64,000 bases of DNA from the NCBI RefSeq assembly GCF_029873475.1, contig NZ_CP123499.1, forward strand, positions 992,001 through 1,056,000, in the 5' to 3' direction. The DNA comes from Arsenophonus sp. aPb. Lineage in GTDB: Bacteria > Pseudomonadota > Gammaproteobacteria > Enterobacterales > Enterobacteriaceae. Positions 58,396 to 64,000 of the stretch are shown here, in pieces (positions within the stretch are counted from its first letter, which is position 1; the number at the start of each line of letters is the position of its first letter). Under the pieces are notes generated by a model. The model saw only the letters and a program-made list of their open reading frames with translations, did not search any database and was not told where the DNA came from. The position numbers and the translations under genes were made by a program.

Positions 58396-58426
58396 GCCTC
58401 GTCATGTTGACGAGGCTTTCTTTTTT
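58396..58426 (+). terminator. Terminator before tape measure gene, sharing arms with 46833 palindrome
   Basis: GCCTCGTCA-TGT-TGACGAGGC (perfect 9-bp stem) then TTTCTTTTTT. CCTCGTCA/TGACGAGG arms also make the palindrome at 46833-46850. Confidence 0.85.
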
Positions 58427-58439
58427 AGGAGATGCAAAG

Positions 58440-61400
58440 ATGTCAAATGAAAGACCGGTCGGTGAGATTGTCTATCAGGTCAGTATGGATGTTCAAAAAT
58501 TACTTACAACATATAAACAGGTTGATAATCGACTGGATTCACTTGAAGGACGATTTAATAAAACAACCAAATCCATAAATGGTACTGAGAAATCTATATT
58601 TTCATTATCTAATGTTGCCAAAAGTCTGGCGGGTTATTTATCCGCTTCTGCTGTGGCGGGTTACGCTGATGCCTGGACTTCACTAAATAATAAACTGGTT
58701 AATGCAGTCAGGGTTAATGAAGATTTACTCAGCGTAACTGAGAGAGTCTTTAATTTAGCACAGGAAACCCGTTCTGGCTTGGATGCCACAGCTTCACTGT
58801 ATGCCCGTCTGGAAAGAGCAACAAGAGCCTATGGAACAAGCGTAGCGGATGTAGCAAAGCTCACAAGAATCATCAATCAGGGTTTTATTGTTTCGGGTGC
58901 AACGACGCATGAAGCTACTAATGCCATCATTCAGTTATCACATGGATTGGCGGCAGGGACATTACAGGGCACAGAGTTTAATTCAGTTAATGAGCAGGGA
59001 AACCGGTTAATTATAGCTCTTGCCGATTCACTGGGCGTAACGACCAGTAAACTTAAGGAAATGGCTTCACAGGGTAAATTAACTACCGATGTTGTAGTTA
59101 AAGGTTTGCTAAAGCAGGGAAACACTATCGGTAAAGAATTCGCCAAAACCGTTCCAACTCTTAGTCAATCGCTAGAACAGGCCGGTAATAATATGACTAA
59201 ATTTTTTGGCGAATCGGCTACTGTTCAGACGGGCATCCATATATTCAGTGATGCAGTGATATCGTTAAGCGGCAACCTCTCGCTTTTAACAACCGCACTG
59301 ACAGCAGCAGCGGCAGTCATGGGTTCCCGTTATGTTGGTGCATTATATTTATCAACAGAAAACAAAATTAAAAATGCGGCGGCAAGTTTTAAACAGGAAA
59401 CGGCTACATACAGAGCAGCACAGGCGGCCAAGCTAGAAGCACAGCAACAATTAGCAACGGCGAAAGCAGAAAGAGAACGGATATTTACACTCAATGAATA
59501 TCTGGAAAAGCAATCAGCCGTAAACAGGCAGCATGGTTTAAATATTAGTTACCAGAAGGAATTTATTGCTAATGATAAACGTCTTGAAGAGGTCAATAAA
59601 AAAATCATTGCATCAAGACAACAGTTAACGATAGCAACAAAGCAGGCATCTGTTGCAACCAGGGCATTGGCGGTTTCAACCAACATGTTAAGAGGTGGGC
59701 TAGCTTTGATTGGTGGGCCAGCAGGTGCCGCCATGTTAGCCGCTGGGGCAATTTATTATCTCTGGAATCAAATGCAGGAAGCCAAGCAACAGGCAAGAGA
59801 TTTTAGTAATGATATTCCTGATTTAATTAAAAATCTTAATCAGTTAAATCTCACACAATTAAATGCGTCATCAGCAAAAACATCGCAGAACATTAGACAG
59901 CTAAAAGAAGATATCAGTGACTATAAGGATGAAATAGCATCATTGCAAAAAGAAGTAAAATTATCTGGAGATAGAAAATCTGTTGCAAAAACAGATATGG
60001 CTAGAAACACAGCAATTGAAAATGAAAGAAAAGCAACAGAGCAATTGGCGATAAAAAAAGGCGAACTTGATAAAGCTATAACTAAATTATCTTTAGCTCA
60101 AGATACTTATGTAAAAATAAATAAAGCGGTTACTGATGAAACAATTAAACAGATGAAGGCAGCCAGGGATTCATATAATGAATTATCCAATGCGAAGCCT
60201 AAAATACAGTTTCTTTCTGATGCGCAGGATTTCTTTGCTAAAAAGATTGGCGTATCAACGGAAAACTTAAAGAAATTTAACCAGGAAATGCTGATGACAC
60301 CTGTCAGCAAAGAGGGTAATAAATTACTTGAGCAAATTAAGAATGAAAATGAGCTATTGAAAATACAGGATAAGAAAAAACGTTTTATTGAATCAATCAA
60401 GCAAGCAGCGAGAGGAGAAGGCGTAGAAGATAATTCTGGACAGATGTATTTAATTGAGAGAGAAGCAAAAGCGCAATGGGAATTAAAACAAGCCGAGGAA
60501 GCCAGAAATAATAATTTAAAATCATCACAAAAACTAATGAGTGAAGCTTCTGATGCTATCGCAAGACAAAGAGAGGAACTGGAAAGGCTCAATACCGGTT
60601 TCAAGGAAGGCTCTCTGGAGATGGCAAAATATGATGCAGTTAGACAATTAGGTCTTAATGCAACAGAAAATCAGATACAGAAAGCAAAAGAGCTGGCTGC
60701 ATCAATTTATGAGATACAAAAGGCTGAAGAAAACCGAAAAAATGCTGCCAAGGGACAGGATTTTGCAACTGATTTGATTAATAAGTCAAAATCAGAGCTG
60801 GAACAGATTGATATCGATATGCAGGAGAAAAGGCAAAAAATTGATGAGTATCTGGCAATTGATCTTGAACACAGACAACTTTATGAAGATGCAAAAACAG
60901 CAATAGAACAGGAAGCCGCCAATAAGCGAAAAGCGATATTTGATGATGAGCAAAGGGAAAGAATGAATGCTATTACTAGCATGCTTGGAGCAGCATCTCA
61001 AGGTTTTGACGGTATCGCGGGCATCATCCAGGCAGCAAGCGGTAAACAGGCAGCAGCTTATAAAGTCATGTTTGCACTCAGTAAAGGATTTGCGGTTGCT
61101 CAGGCTGCAATAAGTTTACAGGTAAACCTGGCAAAAGCCATGGAACTGGGTTATCCACAAAATTTACCCGCAATGGCCGCAGCCGCCGGTCAAGGTGCTT
61201 CACTTTTATCGACAATTGGTAGTATTTCATATGGTGGCGGGCGTTACGGTGGTGGTGGTGTTGAAGAAGATAAATTTTACCGCTTTGGTGAGAATGGAAA
61301 ACCTGAAATTATGGTAGCGGATTCGGGAAGGCAATATCTGTTACCTGGTGAGGGCGGACGGATTATCCCGAACAAGGATTTAGGCTCTGGTAGTGGGCAG

Positions 61401-61550
61401 GTAAACTTTCATCAGGAAAACCATTTTAATATTACAACCACTAATGGCATTGATAATGAGTCGATGCGAAAATTAACAGACATGATGAAAAAGGTGGCGC
61501 TTTCGATGATTAAAGACCAGAAGCGTCCAGGTGGTTTATTAAGTAAATAG
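58440..61550 (+). CDS. Tail tape measure protein
   Basis: 1036 residues from MSNERPVGEIVYQVSMDVQK. N-terminal tape-measure motif (AQETRSGLDATASLYARLER, SGATTHEATNAIIQLSHGLA), long coiled coils (residues about 330-850), hydrophobic segments (LLTTALTAAAAVMG; LALIGGPAGAAMLAAGAIYY) and a C-terminal GGGRYGGGGVEEDKFYRFGE. Sets tail length. AGGAG lies 9 bp before the ATG at 58440; an earlier ATG at 58404 lies in the terminator stem. Separated from the tail chaperone by the accessory island. Confidence 0.9.
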   Translation: MSNERPVGEIVYQVSMDVQKLLTTYKQVDNRLDSLEGRFNKTTKSINGTEKSIFSLSNVAKSLAGYLSASAVAGYADAWTSLNNKLVNAVRVNEDLLSVTERVFNLAQETRSGLDATASLYARLERATRAYGTSVADVAKLTRIINQGFIVSGATTHEATNAIIQLSHGLAAGTLQGTEFNSVNEQGNRLIIALADSLGVTTSKLKEMASQGKLTTDVVVKGLLKQGNTIGKEFAKTVPTLSQSLEQAGNNMTKFFGESATVQTGIHIFSDAVISLSGNLSLLTTALTAAAAVMGSRYVGALYLSTENKIKNAAASFKQETATYRAAQAAKLEAQQQLATAKAERERIFTLNEYLEKQSAVNRQHGLNISYQKEFIANDKRLEEVNKKIIASRQQLTIATKQASVATRALAVSTNMLRGGLALIGGPAGAAMLAAGAIYYLWNQMQEAKQQARDFSNDIPDLIKNLNQLNLTQLNASSAKTSQNIRQLKEDISDYKDEIASLQKEVKLSGDRKSVAKTDMARNTAIENERKATEQLAIKKGELDKAITKLSLAQDTYVKINKAVTDETIKQMKAARDSYNELSNAKPKIQFLSDAQDFFAKKIGVSTENLKKFNQEMLMTPVSKEGNKLLEQIKNENELLKIQDKKKRFIESIKQAARGEGVEDNSGQMYLIEREAKAQWELKQAEEARNNNLKSSQKLMSEASDAIARQREELERLNTGFKEGSLEMAKYDAVRQLGLNATENQIQKAKELAASIYEIQKAEENRKNAAKGQDFATDLINKSKSELEQIDIDMQEKRQKIDEYLAIDLEHRQLYEDAKTAIEQEAANKRKAIFDDEQRERMNAITSMLGAASQGFDGIAGIIQAASGKQAAAYKVMFALSKGFAVAQAAISLQVNLAKAMELGYPQNLPAMAAAAGQGASLLSTIGSISYGGGRYGGGGVEEDKFYRFGENGKPEIMVADSGRQYLLPGEGGRIIPNKDLGSGSGQVNFHQENHFNITTTNGIDNESMRKLTDMMKKVALSMIKDQKRPGGLLSK

Positions 61551-61559
61551 GAGTAAACA

Positions 61560-61913
61560 TTGGCAGCCATATTCACATGGTCGCCACAGACAGGATTCAC
61601 TGTTTCCCGCAAACCCAACGTTGCTGTCGTGTCATTTGGTGATGGTTATGAGCAGCGTCAAGTCAAAGGCATTCATTCTCTACTGGATAAATATTCACTG
61701 ACGTTTGTTGGTGTGGATAATCTTTGCGGCAACAAGCCCAATGTGGCCAAAGCGGTTAATGATTTTTTAACCGCGAGAATGGCAGTTGAATCTTTTTTGT
61801 GGACACCGCCTGATACAGGCAGGCAAAAAACTTTTGTGTGCCGAAACTGGTCAATGACTAAAACGGGTTCACATTATCAGTTAAGCGCTGAGTTTGAGGA
61901 GGTCGTCAGATGA
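61560..61913 (+). CDS. Minor tail protein M
   Basis: 117 residues, like lambda gpM: FTWSPQTGFTVSRKPNVAVV, SFGDGYEQRQVKGIHSLLDK, SFLWTPPDTGRQKTFVCRNW. It begins with TTG at 61560; AGGAG precedes it and no ATG is near. Baseplate/tail tip initiator. Confidence 0.85.
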   Translation: MAAIFTWSPQTGFTVSRKPNVAVVSFGDGYEQRQVKGIHSLLDKYSLTFVGVDNLCGNKPNVAKAVNDFLTARMAVESFLWTPPDTGRQKTFVCRNWSMTKTGSHYQLSAEFEEVVR

Positions 61914-62614
61914 GGGATATTCCAAAGAAAATGATAATCCCGAGCAGTGATGCCGGTGTTGATGCGATTATCGATTTGTTTGAACTGGATTTGGAAGATT
62001 TAGGCGGTGACATCATGCGCTTTCATTCCGGCGTCAACGGTTATTATGAAGATGTCGTCTGGCAGGGTAAAGTTTATCAGGCTTATCCCGTCAGCATTGA
62101 TGGCTTTGAGATTAAATCAGAAGGCACTTATGGAAAGCCATCAATTACGGTGGCCAATTTGACCGGATTAATAACAGGTCTAAACAGCGAATTTAATGAT
62201 GTTTTAGGTGCCCGCTTAATTCGTCATCAGGTGCTGGTTAAGTCACTGGATGCGGTTAATTTTCCCGAAGGAAACCCAGAAGCTGACCCAACTAATGAAG
62301 CCATATCGTGGTATATCGTCGAAGAGATGAGCGAGGAAACGTTTGAGCAGGTGACTTACAAGCTGGCTTTTCCGGCTGATTGTGATAATGCCATTATTCC
62401 GGCCAGAACAATTCTGGCTGATGTTTGCCAATGGCAGTATCGGGGAGAAGGTTGTCGTTATGATGGCCCACCGGTTGCGGATGATAAAGACAATCCGACG
62501 AATGACCCATTAAAAGACCGGTGTTCAAAACATCTATCAGGCTGTCGGCTTAGATATCCAAGACCATCACCGCTGCCTTATGGTGGCTTTCCAGGTTCGT
62601 CCAAGGTGAGCTGA
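61910..62614 (+). CDS. Minor tail protein L
   Basis: 234 residues, like lambda gpL. C-terminal cysteines (DVCQWQYRGEGCRYDGPPVA, then DRCSKHLSGCRLRYP) match the four-Cys Fe-S-type motif of this family. Overlaps M by 4 nt. Confidence 0.85.
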   Translation: MRDIPKKMIIPSSDAGVDAIIDLFELDLEDLGGDIMRFHSGVNGYYEDVVWQGKVYQAYPVSIDGFEIKSEGTYGKPSITVANLTGLITGLNSEFNDVLGARLIRHQVLVKSLDAVNFPEGNPEADPTNEAISWYIVEEMSEETFEQVTYKLAFPADCDNAIIPARTILADVCQWQYRGEGCRYDGPPVADDKDNPTNDPLKDRCSKHLSGCRLRYPRPSPLPYGGFPGSSKVS

Positions 62615-63345
62615 TGATTATTGATGATTGTTTACAGTTTGCGACTGAATCAGAGCAGGAAGTCTGTGGACTGATTCTAGATAACAGAATATTGGTGAGA
62701 TGTCGAAATGTTCATAACGAGCCTGATAAAAACTTCAGAATCCATGCAGATGACTGGAAGATAGCAGAAGCAGTGGGAAATATTACCGCCGTTTTTCATT
62801 CTCACCCTGGTGACAGATTAGTCCTTTCAGCAAATGACAGAAAAATGCAGCTTAAAATGGGACTTGACTGGTGGCTGGCCAGTGGAAACAGATTACGTAT
62901 TTTTAAGCCCGTTCCTCATTTACTGGGGCGTCATTTTGAATATGGCGTAACGGATTGTCACACATTGTCTAAAGATGTCTATCATCTTTGCGGCATTGAT
63001 TTACCTGAATTTAATTCAGTTAATGAGCAGGGATGGTGGCTAAAAAATGAAAATCTTTATCTAAAAAATTTACCACTGAATGGTTTTTATGAAATAGAAA
63101 AATCACAACTTGAACCATTCGATATTATTCTCAGAACGCCATTTCATGGTGGCAATCCCAGTCATGTGATGGTTTATCTGGGTGATAACAGGGTTATACA
63201 TCATGACTGTGCGGGAAACTTAAGCCGGCGTGAACCGCTCAGACCGGCGCACTGGCGAACAACACATTCGTTATGGAGACACAAACAATGCTCAGATTTG
63301 AATTTGGCGGGCATTTACGAAGACATTTTGGCGATGTCGATTTAA
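62614..63345 (+). CDS. Tail tip protein K (JAB + NlpC/P60)
   Basis: 243 residues: an N-terminal JAB/Mov34 metallopeptidase (ESEQEVCGLILDN, VFHSHPGDRLVLSANDRKM) and a C-terminal NlpC/P60 cysteine hydrolase (GVTDCHTLSKDVYHLCGIDL, then NPSHVMVYLGDNRVIHHD). Like lambda gpK, acts in tail tip assembly and cell wall penetration. Shares one base with L. Confidence 0.88.
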   Translation: MIIDDCLQFATESEQEVCGLILDNRILVRCRNVHNEPDKNFRIHADDWKIAEAVGNITAVFHSHPGDRLVLSANDRKMQLKMGLDWWLASGNRLRIFKPVPHLLGRHFEYGVTDCHTLSKDVYHLCGIDLPEFNSVNEQGWWLKNENLYLKNLPLNGFYEIEKSQLEPFDIILRTPFHGGNPSHVMVYLGDNRVIHHDCAGNLSRREPLRPAHWRTTHSLWRHKQCSDLNLAGIYEDILAMSI

Positions 63346-63812
63346 AGGTCAGCAATATTGCCGCCGGATTGCGGTTATTAATGGGGCAGTCAATTTCATT
63401 CAGACGCGATTTTACCCAATCAAAAATGCATATCAGTATTAATAGTGAAAAAGTTCATCCTGATAACCTCAGTTTTCATTTTCAACGCAATCTACCACTG
63501 GCCACGATAACTTTTACACCGGTTGTGGAAGGGGCTATCACGGCCGCTGCCGCTGCATGGATAGCAATCGGGTTAACGGTAGCATCAGTTGCCTTATCGC
63601 TATATACCTTGTTTACCATGCCAAATATGGATGCGGCCGATGCCAATGAAAGCAATAAAATTACCAACAGTTCATTTGGTAATGTTGACAATCGCATAGG
63701 ACAAGGAAGGCCGGTTCCCATTCTTTTGGGTGAAATGGTGGTCGGAAGTAATGTCCTGTCATTGGGGATAGATACGACCAATAACGCTGACTGGGATAAT
63801 TCAATTAGTTGA
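63288..63812 (+). CDS. Tail assembly protein I
   Basis: 174 residues, like lambda gpI: MLRFEFGGHLRRHFGDVDLK, a hydrophobic region (GAITAAAAAWIAIGLTVASV) and the Gly-rich GNVDNRIGQGRPVPILLGEM. Overlaps K by 58 nt in another frame. ATG at 63288 is chosen (family start MLRF); GGAG lies upstream. Confidence 0.82.
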   Translation: MLRFEFGGHLRRHFGDVDLKVSNIAAGLRLLMGQSISFRRDFTQSKMHISINSEKVHPDNLSFHFQRNLPLATITFTPVVEGAITAAAAAWIAIGLTVASVALSLYTLFTMPNMDAADANESNKITNSSFGNVDNRIGQGRPVPILLGEMVVGSNVLSLGIDTTNNADWDNSIS

Positions 63813-63819
63813 GGTAAAT

Positions 63820-64000
63820 ATGGGTGGTGGTGGCGGAAAGGCAAAAACACCGACACTGGTTGATGATAACTTGAAATCAAAACAGTTTTTACGTGTTCTG
63901 GATTTAGTCAGTGAAGGGCCAGTCTATGGTCCCGTTGACCAGAAACATATTTCGTCGGTAATGTTAAATAAAACACCGGTAACGAATGATAAAGGTGATA
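63820..64000 (+). CDS. Tail tip/host-specificity protein J (5' part, cut by window edge)
   Basis: 60 visible residues: MGGGGGKAKTPTLVDDNLKS, KQFLRVLDLVSEGPVYGPVD and SSVMLNKTPV, the start of lambda gpJ. GAGG lies 6 bp upstream of the ATG. J binds the host receptor; the rest lies outside the window. Confidence 0.88.
   Translation, partial: MGGGGGKAKTPTLVDDNLKSKQFLRVLDLVSEGPVYGPVDQKHISSVMLNKTPVTNDKGD

Noticed and set aside
60107..60604. 165-residue leftward frame within the tape measure gene
   Set aside because: Ser/Leu/Phe-rich antisense shadow of a coiled-coil coding region.
1..64000. CRISPR arrays, tRNA or rRNA genes
   Set aside because: No regularly spaced repeats, cloverleaf or rRNA-like sequence was noticed; the rRNA-like boxA at 28798 is a nut element.

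Overview
Host and layout. The window is an AT-rich enterobacterial chromosome carrying a large, nearly complete lambda-like prophage that runs off the right edge. The host block at 1-11026 keeps the order nagC-nagA-nagB / nagE-glnS ... fur-fldA-ybfE, as in E. coli and relatives. Low GC, the diverged proteins and the cargo suggest an insect-associated Morganellaceae such as Arsenophonus; this is inference, since no rRNA is present. Between glnS and fur, where E. coli has chiPQ, there is a lipase-fold gene and a small regulator cluster. An orphan type I secretion ABC transporter (11208-13331) sits between the host block and the integrase and is bracketed by a 13-bp direct repeat.

Prophage left arm (13404-29268). 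Leftward genes are int, xis, two DNA methyltransferase genes, a RecA-like ATPase, many small early genes, a rightward sieB-like gene and the N antiterminator. The immunity region is recognisably lambda-type: pL with two operators, then a leftward operon of a CI-like repressor lacking the LexA-type peptidase domain plus a three-gene toxin-antitoxin-SecB-like chaperone cassette in the rexAB position, then OR3-OR2-OR1 with pR/pRM, cro, nutR and cII.

Replication, lysis and head/tail genes (29300-49583). These are an initiator gene with an internal candidate origin, DnaB helicase, ninB, ninG, a Q-type antiterminator, a holin with the lambda-like two-Met start, endolysin, nested Rz/Rz1, terminase, portal, head protein, scaffold-like protein, capsid, connectors, tail tube, two glycosyltransferases and a tail assembly chaperone. 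Antirepressor-type genes (BRO-N, Rha, KilA-N) each follow a leader with the same two-hairpin architecture.

Accessory island and tail end (49584-64000). About 8.8 kb separates the tail chaperone from the tape measure gene. It holds a decayed rha copy, a KilA-N gene, a cytosine methyltransferase facing a HEPN + DUF262 pair, a P22 immI-like mnt/arc/antirepressor block, a DprA-like + phosphoribosyltransferase pair resembling ShosTA, and a lipoprotein. Lambda-type tail genes (tape measure, M, L, K, I, start of J) follow. Four short secreted proteins are scattered on the minus strand among the rightward genes. The picture is a lysogen carrying several independent candidate anti-phage systems and a repressor that is probably inactivated by antirepressors rather than by RecA-driven cleavage.
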